Below are positions 8,806-17,143 of a DNA stretch of 64,000 bases, piece after piece (position 1 is the first letter of the stretch; the number at the start of each line of letters is the position of its first letter). The DNA is from Paenibacillus barcinonensis (GTDB lineage Bacteria > Bacillota > Bacilli > Paenibacillales > Paenibacillaceae), in NCBI RefSeq assembly GCF_003217495.1, contig NZ_QJSW01000001.1, positions 558,001-622,000 on the forward strand, read 5' to 3'. The position numbers and the translations under genes were made by a program. A model generated the notes under the pieces. The model was not told the origin of the DNA and ran no database searches. It saw only the letters and a program-made list of their open reading frames with translations.

Positions 8806-10701
8806 TTAGCGGTTCAGCAGACTCCCCACGTATCGTAATAGTTCATTAGCGCTGGCAGCCGTATAACCATGCTCTTCAATAAGGCGTTTGATCACTTCAT
8901 TCATACGTTTCAATTGTGTGGCATCCGGTGTCTTCGTGGACGTTGTAATCTTCACAATGTCCTTCAGATCAGCGAACAGCTTCTTCTCGATGGCCTCCCG
9001 CAAACGATCATGACTGCTGTATTCGAACTTGCGCTCCTTACGGGAATACGCCGAGATACGAATCAGAATTTCCTCGCGGAACGCTTTTTTGGCATTCTCC
9101 GAAATGCCGATCTGTTCCTCAATGGATCTCATCAGACGCTCATCCGGGTCCATCTCTTCGTCCGTCAGCGGATCACGGATTTTCGACCAGTTGCAGAAAG
9201 CTTCAATGTTATCCAGATAATTTTCGAATAATGTTTTGGCAGATTCCTCAAATGAATAAACAAAAGCCTTCTGCACTTCCTTCTTCGCCAGCTCATCATA
9301 CTCTTTACGCGCCAGGGCGATAAAGTTCAAGTAACGCTCACGCTCTTCCTTCGTAATGGAAGCGTGCTGGTCCAGCCCGTCCTTGATGGCACGCAGGATA
9401 TCCAGCGCGTTAATGCACTGAAGATTTTGCTTGATCAAAGCGCTGGATATCCGGTTAATGACGTAACGTGGATCAATACCGGACATGCCCTCGTCCAAAT
9501 ATTCGTTTTGCATCTCTCGCAGATCAGCTTCCTTGTAACCTTCAACTTCTTCACCGTCGTACATCCGCATTTTTTTGACAAGGTCCATGCCTTGTTTTTT
9601 CGTTTCCTTCAATCGGGTAAGTATGGAGAAAATAGCTGCCGTGCGCAGCGCATGCGGTGCAATATGCACATGTTTCATATCGCTTTGCTGAATCAGCTTT
9701 GCGTAAATTTTCTCTTCTTCCGATACCTTCAAATTGTACGGAATCGGCATAACGATCATCCGGGACTGCAACGCCTCATTTTTCTTGTTGGAAATAAACG
9801 ATTTATACTCAGACTCGTTAGTGTGTGCCACGATCATCTCATCCGCGCTGATTAATGCAAAACGGCCCGCTTTAAAGTTACCCTCCTGCGTCAGGGAAAG
9901 CAGGTTCCAGAGAAACTTTTCATCACACTTCAGCATCTCCTGAAACTCCATCAGTCCCCGATTGGCCTTGTTCAGCTCGCCGTCAAAACGGTACGCCCGC
10001 GGATCGGATTCTGATCCAAATTCAGTAATCGTGGAGAAGTCGATACTGCCTGTAAGATCCGCGATATCCTGTGATTTCGGATCTGAAGGACTGAAGGTAC
10101 CGATCCCTACCCGGTTATCCTCCGAAATAAGGACACGCTCCACCCTCACCTTGCTAATATCCCCGCCGTACTCAGTCCGTAATCTCATCTGGCAGGATGG
10201 GCACAGATTACCCTCAATGCGTACGCCAATCTCCTTCTCCACCTCAGGGCGAAGCTCCAGCGGAATGAGGTGCAGCGGCTCCTCGTGCATTGGACATCCT
10301 TCAATCGCGTAGACCGCTCCTTTTTCCGTGCGTGAAAATTGCTCCAGTCCCCGTTTCAACAGCGTTACCAGTGTAGACTTACCTCCACTTACCGGCCCCA
10401 TCAGAAGCAAAATCCGTTTTCTTACATCCAGACGACGTGCAGCGGAATGAAAATACTCCTCCACCAGCTTCTCGATGGAACGATCCAGTCCAAAGATCTC
10501 CTGCTCGAAAAATTTGTAGCGCTTATGTCCCCCGACCTCTTCTACGCCATACGATTCAATCATCTGATACACTCGTGCGTGAGCCGTCATTGCCGGAGTC
10601 GGGTCCTCCTTCAGCAGTGCAATATAATCTTCAAATGTTCCGTTCCATGTTAAACGGTCACTCTCTGCCCGATATTCCGCAACGCGTTCAAAAATATTCA
10701 T
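8806..10701 (-). CDS. prkA: PrkA family serine protein kinase / AAA+ protein
   Basis: The protein is 631 residues with the chosen start, the same length as Bacillus subtilis PrkA. It has an N-terminal AAA+ domain with Walker A GPVSGGKST at residues 102-110, then a C-terminal PrkA kinase-like domain. A CPSCQM segment near residue 190 may bind metal. A longer open frame exists, but ATG at 10701 is preceded by GGGAGGT at eight bases and fits the family start. In bacilli PrkA acts in sporulation and stress. Recent work treats PrkA as an ATP-dependent protease rather than a kinase, so the activity is open. The usual partners YhbH and SpoVR are not adjacent here. Confidence 0.93.
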   Translation of the reverse strand: MNIFERVAEYRAESDRLTWNGTFEDYIALLKEDPTPAMTAHARVYQMIESYGVEEVGGHKRYKFFEQEIFGLDRSIEKLVEEYFHSAARRLDVRKRILLLMGPVSGGKSTLVTLLKRGLEQFSRTEKGAVYAIEGCPMHEEPLHLIPLELRPEVEKEIGVRIEGNLCPSCQMRLRTEYGGDISKVRVERVLISEDNRVGIGTFSPSDPKSQDIADLTGSIDFSTITEFGSESDPRAYRFDGELNKANRGLMEFQEMLKCDEKFLWNLLSLTQEGNFKAGRFALISADEMIVAHTNESEYKSFISNKKNEALQSRMIVMPIPYNLKVSEEEKIYAKLIQQSDMKHVHIAPHALRTAAIFSILTRLKETKKQGMDLVKKMRMYDGEEVEGYKEADLREMQNEYLDEGMSGIDPRYVINRISSALIKQNLQCINALDILRAIKDGLDQHASITKEERERYLNFIALARKEYDELAKKEVQKAFVYSFEESAKTLFENYLDNIEAFCNWSKIRDPLTDEEMDPDERLMRSIEEQIGISENAKKAFREEILIRISAYSRKERKFEYSSHDRLREAIEKKLFADLKDIVKITTSTKTPDATQLKRMNEVIKRLIEEHGYTAASANELLRYVGSLLNR

Positions 10702-11061
10702 GCTTGGTACCTCCCATGGCTCCTTTAGTGTGATTGTCAACCATTCCGAATGGTATGAAGAAATCAATAGAGTTGCAACTCCTGCTTGAATACCCTTCTG
10801 CGGTCCGGCTTAGTCCCGCTGTTCTTGATCCAAACGTCTTTTAAGGATGTGAAAAGTGTATTACATACCTATGCGGCAACTTGGATAAGTTGACCTCTTT
10901 TTTTCAAACCGCGTCTTTGAATTTTATGTATGCACTGTTCTATCAGACATCTTGTGACCTCAGAAAAAAAAGCATCAATATGCTATAATAAAGGTTCTAA
11001 TGAAGGAAAGCGGACAATGTCATCAGGACATACACATCCTTGCAGGGAAGGAGCAGAACGA
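10702..11061. other. Divergent upstream region of prkA and the DUF2161 gene
   Basis: No convincing gene was found. It holds the prkA ribosome site and, for the plus strand, an extended -10 box (TGC then TATAAT at 10984-10989) that probably serves the DUF2161 gene. The longest plus-strand frame starts at 10930 but its first 44 codons lack a ribosome site. Confidence 0.6.
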
Positions 11062-11937
11062 ATGGCTGTACAATATGAAACCGAGCTGTACTCCCCCGTC
11101 AAAGCGTTTTTTGAGCAGCGCGGATTCGAGGTCAAGGCAGAGGTTAAACATTGCGACCTGGTCGGAGTAAGAGCGGATCAGGCGGAACCATTAATTGTGG
11201 AGATGAAAAAAACATTTAACCTGTCTTTGCTTCTACAGGGCATGCAGCGTCTCAAGCTGAGCCCGCTCGTATATTTGGCAGTAGAGCGTAACCGAAGCAA
11301 ACGCGGAGCGGTCAATCAGCGCTGGGGTGAGCTGACAGCACTCTGTAGCCAGCTAGGCCTCGGGCTGATCACAGTTACCTTCTACAAAACGAAAGCCCCG
11401 CTGATTGATGTCTTATGTGAACCTGCGGCTGCGATTATACCCGCCTCAGGCAGAACTGTTTCATCAGCTCGGAGAAGCGGCATACGCCGCCAGCGGCTGC
11501 TCAAGGAATTTGATGAGCGGAGCGGTGATTATAATACAGGCGGCAGCTCAGGCCGGCAGCTGATGACAGCTTATCGGGAAAAAGCGATACGTGTCGCGGC
11601 CGCATTGCGATCCAGTGGCGAAGCCTCACCTGCGACACTTGCCCGTCAGACCGGTGTAGGCTCAGCGGCAGCCATTATGCAGAAAAATTATTATGGCTGG
11701 TTCGAACGTCTTTCTCGCGGCAAATACATACTGACGATCAAAGGCGTAGAGGCATTGACGGAGCATACACAGATGCTGCACAATCAGGGACAGCAGGCCG
11801 AAGACGAAAGTATATCGAACGTTCATACCGACATAACCTATGCTGAGCCAGATGCTGCAGCGGAGCATTCGCTGGATGAGCTTGCCCGGATTGCCGAGGT
11901 TTCCGAGCATTATCTCATGACCCGCACCAAGGAGTGA
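11062..11937 (+). CDS. DUF2161 protein, PD-(D/E)XK nuclease-fold
   Basis: This 291-residue protein resembles the DUF2161 family, annotated as putative PD-(D/E)XK phosphodiesterases. The N-terminal half has the expected core: CDLVGVR with the metal-binding aspartate, then LIVEMKK with the E-x-K pair. The C-terminal part (about 165-235) looks like a winged helix: ALRSSGEASPATLARQTG, then YYGWFERLSRGKYIL. DNA cleavage or repair is inferred from fold only. The start is ATG 11062, preceded by GGAAGGAG at eight bases, rather than the upstream ATG of the longer frame. An extended -10 box lies about 75 bases upstream. It is monocistronic and ends at a bidirectional terminator shared with azoR. Confidence 0.8.
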   Translation: MAVQYETELYSPVKAFFEQRGFEVKAEVKHCDLVGVRADQAEPLIVEMKKTFNLSLLLQGMQRLKLSPLVYLAVERNRSKRGAVNQRWGELTALCSQLGLGLITVTFYKTKAPLIDVLCEPAAAIIPASGRTVSSARRSGIRRQRLLKEFDERSGDYNTGGSSGRQLMTAYREKAIRVAAALRSSGEASPATLARQTGVGSAAAIMQKNYYGWFERLSRGKYILTIKGVEALTEHTQMLHNQGQQAEDESISNVHTDITYAEPDAAAEHSLDELARIAEVSEHYLMTRTKE

Positions 11938-12017
11938 TACCTGCGCCCGTACTACTAACATAAGAAGCGCATCCCCGTGTATGTCGGTTATCTTGTCATT
12001 TCACTGCCAAGCAACAC

Positions 12018-12064
12018 AAAAAAACGCCTGTCATCTCTTTAGGAGACAACAGGCGTTTTCTTTA
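12018..12064. terminator. Bidirectional terminator between convergent genes
   Basis: AAAACGCCTGT pairs with ACAGGCGTTTT, with A/T tracts on both sides, between the DUF2161 gene and azoR. Confidence 0.9.
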
Positions 12065-12082
12065 AACCGATATTAAAATGGA

Positions 12083-12709
12083 TTAGAAGCTTGCTGCCAC
12101 TTCTTTAGCCAATTTCAAACCAGCTTCAACGATCTCTTGGGAACGATCTGGAGCAGCATTGTGACCTTCAACCACAACAACCTCAGGGTTTTGAATACCC
12201 CAGAAGCCAAGTACGTTCGTTACATAACGAACAGACATCTCAGCAGATGCCATAGGCTCTGTAGAATATACGCTACCACGAGCGTTCAGCAAAGCTACTT
12301 TTTTGTCGCCTACCAGACCTACAGGGCCTTCAGCTGTGTATTTGAACATTTTACCTGCTTGGCTCAGGTAAGAGATATAGTTCACCAGTGGTGCTGGAAC
12401 AGTGAAGTTCCACAGTGGGAACGCAAATACCACTTTGTCTGCTGCCAGGAATTGATCTTGCAGTTGTGCTGCCAGTGCAGCCGCTTTTTGCTCTTCTGGA
12501 GTTGCTTCGATACCGTTAGCCGCTTTGTAACCACCAGTGATTACAGTGTTACCGTAGTAAGGAAGATCTGTATTGTAAAGATCCAGCTCAGTGATTGTAT
12601 CACCTGGGTGGGACTCTTTGTATGAATTCAGGAATGCATCGTACAATTGAACACTAACTGCTTGATCTGCAGGACGGTCATTAGCTTTGATAAAAAGAAC
12701 AGTAGACAT
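12083..12709 (-). CDS. azoR: FMN-dependent NADH:quinone/azo oxidoreductase
   Basis: This 208-residue flavodoxin-fold protein belongs to the AzoR family. These enzymes reduce quinones and azo bonds in two-electron steps using NADH and FMN and protect against quinone and thiol stress. Family marks seen are the N-terminal beta strand VLFIKANDRP, FAFPLWNFTVPAPLVNYI near residue 95-112 and the LLNARGSVYS loop that contacts FMN. The length is typical. ATG is preceded by GGGGG. The gene stands alone between a bidirectional terminator and the upstream aminotransferase gene. AT-rich sequence upstream may hold a regulator site but I cannot identify one. Confidence 0.9.
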   Translation of the reverse strand: MSTVLFIKANDRPADQAVSVQLYDAFLNSYKESHPGDTITELDLYNTDLPYYGNTVITGGYKAANGIEATPEEQKAAALAAQLQDQFLAADKVVFAFPLWNFTVPAPLVNYISYLSQAGKMFKYTAEGPVGLVGDKKVALLNARGSVYSTEPMASAEMSVRYVTNVLGFWGIQNPEVVVVEGHNAAPDRSQEIVEAGLKLAKEVAASF

Positions 12710-12896
12710 TTTGATTTTCCCCCGTTAGTTAAAATATATGAGTGCGTATTCTGAACTTGCAACCGTTGCTGCCTAGTATAAAGAAATTAACAACTCATTA
12801 ATTAATATTATATATAAAAATGTTAGTGGATGCAATAACGTAATCTCATGAATGTTGATACAAATTGGACTAGGGTGTGTAATACTGGCTACATCG

Positions 12897-14120
12897 CTAG
12901 CTCCGAGCCGTAAATTCCAAGATGGCTTCACTAATTAGATTCATGCCAAGTAACAGCTCATCACGTCCAGGACGGCTGAAATTCAAGCGGATATACCGTT
13001 GATCCAGCGTGCCTGTAGAGCATAAGGTTCCAGGCAGAAACGAAACCCCCTTCAACAAAGCCGCCTTGAGCAACGCTTCACTATTCAGCCCTTCTGGAAG
13101 TTGTACCCATAGATACATTCCACCCTGAGGTATGTTATAACTGCACCCTTTCCATCCAGGTCGCTTCAATAGTTCAAGCATCAGTTTAAGCCTTGTTTTG
13201 TATTCCCGGTTCAGCATGGATAGGTGATCCCCCCATCGAAAAGGAGATTGCGCAAGCAACTCATACAGCAGCCGTTGATTCATAGGACTGGATTGTCCGT
13301 CTGCAATTCGTTTCACGGATGTCATAGCCTCAATCAAGGCCGGATGCCCGGCAGCCCATCCTGTACGGAGTGCAGGTGCCACCGTTTTGCTGAAGGAGCC
13401 AATGTAAAGAACATGTCCACCCTGATCGGCAGTATCAAGCGCAAAGAGCGAAGGATACTTGTGATAGAACGCAGCCGGCTCCAAGCCGTCAAAATGTAGC
13501 TCGCCATAAGAATCATCCTCAACCAGCAGAACACCATAACGTGCGCACAGATCAAGTACAGCTTCCCGTCGCTCCATACTCCACAGAATGCCCGTAGGAT
13601 TGGAAAAGCTGGGTGCAGCAAAAAGCAGCTTTGGTCTAACACGCTGCATGTGCTGTTCCAATACATCTGGCAGTATGCCATCCTGATCGCCAAAGACAGG
13701 CACAATGGCTGCGCCTTGCATTTCCAATACCTCAAGACAGCCGGGGGATGTCGGATGCTCTACAAGCACGGAGTCTCCCGGTTCAAGTAACAGACGCATC
13801 ACCAGGTCGATTGCTTGCTGCGTGCCTGTCGTCAACAGAATCTGATCCGATACAGTTCGTATCCCTTTACGTACATTCCAATCATTGTTCAGCCATTCTC
13901 TTAGTGGGGAATAACCTGCCTGCTCTCCATACTGTAAAGCAGAAGGGCCTGAACTGAATACAGACAATGCCGCTTGCTCCAGAAGCTTAAATGGAAACAA
14001 TTCCTCCGCGGGCAGTTCTTCAGCGAGTGAAATGAAATACTCCTTGCCTGACATTTCGCGTATATCCCTCAGAGGTGATGACAAAAGCCTGTTGGTACGG
14101 GAAGCAAAGAAATATTTCAT
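12897..14120 (-). CDS. PLP-dependent class I/II aminotransferase (2-aminoadipate/aromatic type)
   Basis: This 407-residue fold-type I aminotransferase lacks the GntR DNA-binding domain of MocR proteins, although the catalytic part is closely related. The PLP lysine is in GSFSKTVAPALRTGW. Upstream are the LLTTGTQQAIDLVMRL cofactor loop and the VEDDSYGELHFDG aspartate region. Substrate is uncertain: relatives include 2-aminoadipate, aromatic and valine-pyruvate transaminases. ATG 14120 is chosen over an ATG six codons earlier because AAGGGGGA lies at the right distance. No metabolic partner is adjacent, and the upstream response regulator may be independent. Confidence 0.85.
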   Translation of the reverse strand: MKYFFASRTNRLLSSPLRDIREMSGKEYFISLAEELPAEELFPFKLLEQAALSVFSSGPSALQYGEQAGYSPLREWLNNDWNVRKGIRTVSDQILLTTGTQQAIDLVMRLLLEPGDSVLVEHPTSPGCLEVLEMQGAAIVPVFGDQDGILPDVLEQHMQRVRPKLLFAAPSFSNPTGILWSMERREAVLDLCARYGVLLVEDDSYGELHFDGLEPAAFYHKYPSLFALDTADQGGHVLYIGSFSKTVAPALRTGWAAGHPALIEAMTSVKRIADGQSSPMNQRLLYELLAQSPFRWGDHLSMLNREYKTRLKLMLELLKRPGWKGCSYNIPQGGMYLWVQLPEGLNSEALLKAALLKGVSFLPGTLCSTGTLDQRYIRLNFSRPGRDELLLGMNLISEAILEFTARS

Positions 14121-14236
14121 GGATAGATCCCCCTTCATTCTATTCCGAAACTGTTCTCGCAGCCGCCCTACAACCTATTCCAGCCAGACACCAAATATAC
14201 CGAACGATGCATGATGAATCACCTTGCAGGTGATCA

Positions 14237-14893
14237 TCAGGAAACCGTCTTGGACTGCCTTGCATGCAAGGCATAACGTTCGATAGCCTGTGCTCTGCTG
14301 CTGACTTCCAGTTTCACATAGATTTTACGCAAATAATTATCAATCGAGCGTCTGCTCACATTGATTTCACTCGCTATTTTATCATAGGTTACCCCTTGAA
14401 CAATCCTTTCCATGATAAAAGTTTCCGTTTCTGTTAACTCAACGGTGTATTGTTCCGAAGGAGGCTCGGAAGGCTGACCCCAGTCTGCACTATCGAGCCA
14501 TGACAAAGGAATGGAAACATACCCTTCCCTGAGGCCGGAGATCAGATGAATAAGTTGACTCGGTGAAGCCTGTTTGGATAACATGCCACTGGCCCCAAGG
14601 CTCATCAGATGGCGAAACAGCTTCACATTGTCTTCATCCGTCAGAATGATGATATGTGTATCCTTTGAAAGCTCTTTGATCCGGGAGATGTATTGATCTG
14701 CCTGCCCCTCTGGAAGACGGTAATCCATAAGAATAAGATCTGGCTTGTGCAGACTCACCAGTTCAAGACCTTCTGTTCCGGTCGAAGTCATACCCCGTAC
14801 GCTCAAATCCTGTTGCTCTTCCAAAATTAATTTTGTACCCAGCATGCTGGTGGGGTGGATATCTACGATGACCACCTGCCATACTTTTTTCAT
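14237..14893 (-). CDS. NarL/LuxR-type response regulator, ComA-like, no adjacent kinase
   Basis: This 218-residue regulator has a receiver domain (1-120) with the phosphoacceptor aspartate in LILMDYRLPEG. A LuxR-type helix-turn-helix follows (about 150-210, ETETFIMERIVQGVTYDKIASEI). The N-terminal phrases HPTSMLGTKLILEEQQDLSV and the overall plan recall ComA of Bacillus, the competence and quorum regulator. No histidine kinase or peptide pheromone gene lies next to it in this window, so it is an orphan here. The ribosome site is AGGAGGAACCACA before ATG. The ComA link is by eye and needs a phylogeny. Confidence 0.82.
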   Translation of the reverse strand: MKKVWQVVIVDIHPTSMLGTKLILEEQQDLSVRGMTSTGTEGLELVSLHKPDLILMDYRLPEGQADQYISRIKELSKDTHIIILTDEDNVKLFRHLMSLGASGMLSKQASPSQLIHLISGLREGYVSIPLSWLDSADWGQPSEPPSEQYTVELTETETFIMERIVQGVTYDKIASEINVSRRSIDNYLRKIYVKLEVSSRAQAIERYALHARQSKTVS

Positions 14894-15335
14894 TGTGGTT
14901 CCTCCTGTTATGTATTGGACAATTGACTTCTGTTATCCATCCATATCCTTTTCGCAATTTATGCGACAGTCCGAGTATAGATGAAGCAGGGGTCGGATTT
15001 TGTCGAATAATAAGAAAATACAGGCTTCAGACGCTCAAAAGCTCTGTTTTCTGACTGCATCTCACTACGAAAACGCTCAGATAGATACTCTTCCATGCCT
15101 GAAATGATCAAAACCTAGTATAATTTTCCTGCATTTCTATCTAAAAAAGTCGAAAACCCCGCCCAAAGTTCCTACTTATTGCATCTATAAGAAATTGTAT
15201 CCTAGGACTTCCTTCCGATGCAATCTCTTTTTTATTCTATTATTAATGAATTTCATTTTTGCGTAATGAATAGCCGCATGGTAGAATGAGAATTGGAAAT
15301 TTTTTAACCTTAATAATAGAACCAGGAGTGATGTT
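14894..15335. other. Divergent intergenic region with a plus-strand promoter
   Basis: No gene was recognised. A good sigma-A promoter for the plus-strand genes is present: TTGCGT at 15259-15264, a 17-base spacer and TAGAAT at 15282-15287. The rest is AT-rich and shows no structure I can name. Confidence 0.6.
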
Positions 15336-15746
15336 ATGAAATTATCCGATCCGTCTTCTGACATCCATCACACCCGGAGCGCCAAAGGCAAGACTGGATC
15401 ATCCGTCAGATTGTTTCTGGTCATGTGGATCGTTCTCATTGCTTTAGGAGTTGTAGGCACCTACTATTATAGCAACCACCTCCAGCAACAGATGATCAGC
15501 AAGCTTCAGGTCCATACACAGCAGCAGATCGACACATTAAAAGCCGATTATGAAAAGCAGCTCTCTACCCTATCCTCCGAAGTTGCCACCTTGCAGGGGC
15601 AGGTTCAATCTTTTAATGAGTTGCTCACATTTACGAAGGATAATGCAAGCAGCAAAACGGATAACAGCAACAAATTGTATACCCAACTGAGCGAAGTGAA
15701 AAAACAACTGGAGGCACTCCAGAAAAAGATGGACCTGCTCAAATGA
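15336..15746 (+). CDS. Unknown single-pass membrane protein with coiled coil
   Basis: I do not recognise a family. The 136-residue protein has a short basic cytoplasmic N-terminus, one transmembrane helix at about 25-45 (LFLVMWIVLIALGVVGTYYY) and an outside coiled coil from about 50 to the end, rich in Q, L and K heptads. The ribosome site CCAGGAGTG precedes ATG, with a sigma-A promoter some 50 bases further up. Its stop overlaps the start of the next gene as ATGA, so the two are translationally coupled. It may anchor or scaffold the downstream glycosidase at the membrane. That role is inferred from coupling and topology only. Confidence 0.82.
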   Translation: MKLSDPSSDIHHTRSAKGKTGSSVRLFLVMWIVLIALGVVGTYYYSNHLQQQMISKLQVHTQQQIDTLKADYEKQLSTLSSEVATLQGQVQSFNELLTFTKDNASSKTDNSNKLYTQLSEVKKQLEALQKKMDLLK

Positions 15747-16807
15747 TTACACCCGTCAAACAGGTTAATCGTTTTTTTATGCTTGCACTTGCTCCTTTCA
15801 TCGGGTTGATTCTCTGTATGTTGCTGTTACGTCCTGAACTTGATCCCGGCACTTTGCTTCCTTCCAACTTGCCTGAAGAGCAAGTAACTGCTCAAACTCA
15901 AACCATCAGCAAGGAGCTGGCAGGGGCAAAAGATGCTGCGATTCAAACTTCTTCTTCTATTAAAAGAACAACACAGCTTTATAACCAAACGACCAGCACC
16001 ATGTCCACTATCGTTCAAAAAGCTTCCGCTCAGGCATCTAGGCCGGAAATGATCTACAACAAGCGGATTACCTCCAAACTTGGTGTGCCATTTAAACGAG
16101 TAGACAGCGACCGGATTACAATTGAGATGTATCGAGTGAATCCCGGCACCTATACCGGATATGCAATGAAGGTCAAACTGAAGGATCATAGCGCGATGCA
16201 GATGGCTTTGAACAGTGAGCCTGGACGATCCGAAACAACGATGCAGGCCGTGAAGCAAAGCGGAGCCGTGGCGGGTATTAACGCTGGCGGATTCGCAGAC
16301 AGTGGCGGCAAACGTTACCCTCTAAGTACAACTGTACAGAACGGCAAGTATGTGAACGGTTTTCAAGCCAGTTTTAAAGACTTGTTCTTCGTAGGACTTA
16401 ACGATGCCGGCAAGCTTGTCGGTGGCAAATTTTTTGATCAAAGCTCCCTGGACCGCTTGCGGCCTCAATTCGGAGCAACCTTTGTCCCTGTGCTTATGAA
16501 AAATGGGCAGAAAACGATTATTCCAGACAAATGGAAGGTATCGCCCAAGCGTGCACCTCGAACCGTCATTGGCAACTACAAGGATGATCAGCTGTTAATT
16601 ATTGTGGTTGATGGATATAATGAAAACGGAAGCTCGGGTGCGACACTGGAAGAGATGCAGGGCAGATTGGCCAAGCTCGGTGTAATAGACGCCTACAATC
16701 TGGATGGGGGTGGCTCCTCGTCCCTGATTCTGAATGACCAGGTCATTAACAAACCTTCAGATGGCAATCTGAGACCGGTACCTACTCACTTTTTATTTTA
16801 CAAATGA
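15743..16807 (+). CDS. Membrane-anchored phosphodiester glycosidase family protein (NAGPA domain)
   Basis: This 354-residue protein has an N-terminal hydrophobic anchor (about 11-30) and a low-complexity T/S/Q linker with coiled-coil character (50-105). A NAGPA/DUF2233 domain (about 115-354) ends with the family motif NLDGGGSSSL. Founding members include the mammalian uncovering enzyme that removes GlcNAc from phosphodiesters. Bacterial ones are thought to act on envelope glycopolymers, but substrates are mostly unknown. The start overlaps the stop of the upstream coiled-coil gene. A second, only distantly similar NAGPA protein is encoded at 60151-61269, where it is coupled to a different partner. 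Confidence 0.88.
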   Translation: MITPVKQVNRFFMLALAPFIGLILCMLLLRPELDPGTLLPSNLPEEQVTAQTQTISKELAGAKDAAIQTSSSIKRTTQLYNQTTSTMSTIVQKASAQASRPEMIYNKRITSKLGVPFKRVDSDRITIEMYRVNPGTYTGYAMKVKLKDHSAMQMALNSEPGRSETTMQAVKQSGAVAGINAGGFADSGGKRYPLSTTVQNGKYVNGFQASFKDLFFVGLNDAGKLVGGKFFDQSSLDRLRPQFGATFVPVLMKNGQKTIIPDKWKVSPKRAPRTVIGNYKDDQLLIIVVDGYNENGSSGATLEEMQGRLAKLGVIDAYNLDGGGSSSLILNDQVINKPSDGNLRPVPTHFLFYK

Positions 16808-16841
16808 TAGGGTAAAGCATTCCTTTTCTACCTATTATGGT

Positions 16842-16847
16842 TATAAT
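16842..16847 (+). promoter_or_regulatory. -10 box for the small membrane peptide
   Basis: TATAAT lies about 40 bases before the 34-codon ORF. The matching -35 is weak, so this is a candidate only. Confidence 0.4.
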
Positions 16848-16883
16848 AGAAGTAAATGAGCTTGTGCAGGAGGTGCAAAGTGT

Positions 16884-16988
16884 ATGTCGTTTTCACTGAC
16901 ATTCTGGATTATTGCAGTTGTACTAACGCTATTTATCACAGGCATTCTCACTGCATCCTACAACCAAGACAAAACAAAAGGCCTCTAA
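16884..16988 (+). CDS. 34-residue single-pass membrane peptide
   Basis: The short frame starts at ATG with AGGAGGTG nine bases upstream, close to an ideal spacing. It encodes a peptide with one transmembrane helix (residues about 5-25, FWIIAVVLTLFITGILTA) and a charged tail ending DKTKGL. A strong terminator starts four bases after the stop, so the unit looks like a complete small gene. I do not recognise a named family. It vaguely resembles other tiny bacilli membrane proteins, and no function can be given. Confidence 0.7.
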   Translation: MSFSLTFWIIAVVLTLFITGILTASYNQDKTKGL

Positions 16989-16992
16989 GGCC

Positions 16993-17018
16993 AAGCCTCT
17001 CCCCGGAGAGGCTTTTTT
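16993..17018 (+). terminator. Terminator after the small membrane peptide
   Basis: AAGCCTCTCC pairs with GGAGAGGCTT with a two-base loop, followed by TTTT. Confidence 0.9.
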
Positions 17019-17143
17019 CATGTCTCCGCATACAGCAAAAGACAAGTTTCAAAAGAAGAATGTCATTCCTCCAAAGCTTGTCTCTTGCTATATCCTTTTG
17101 ATGTTGACAGTCAGTACCAGGTAGTACGCCTTATCTGATGATC

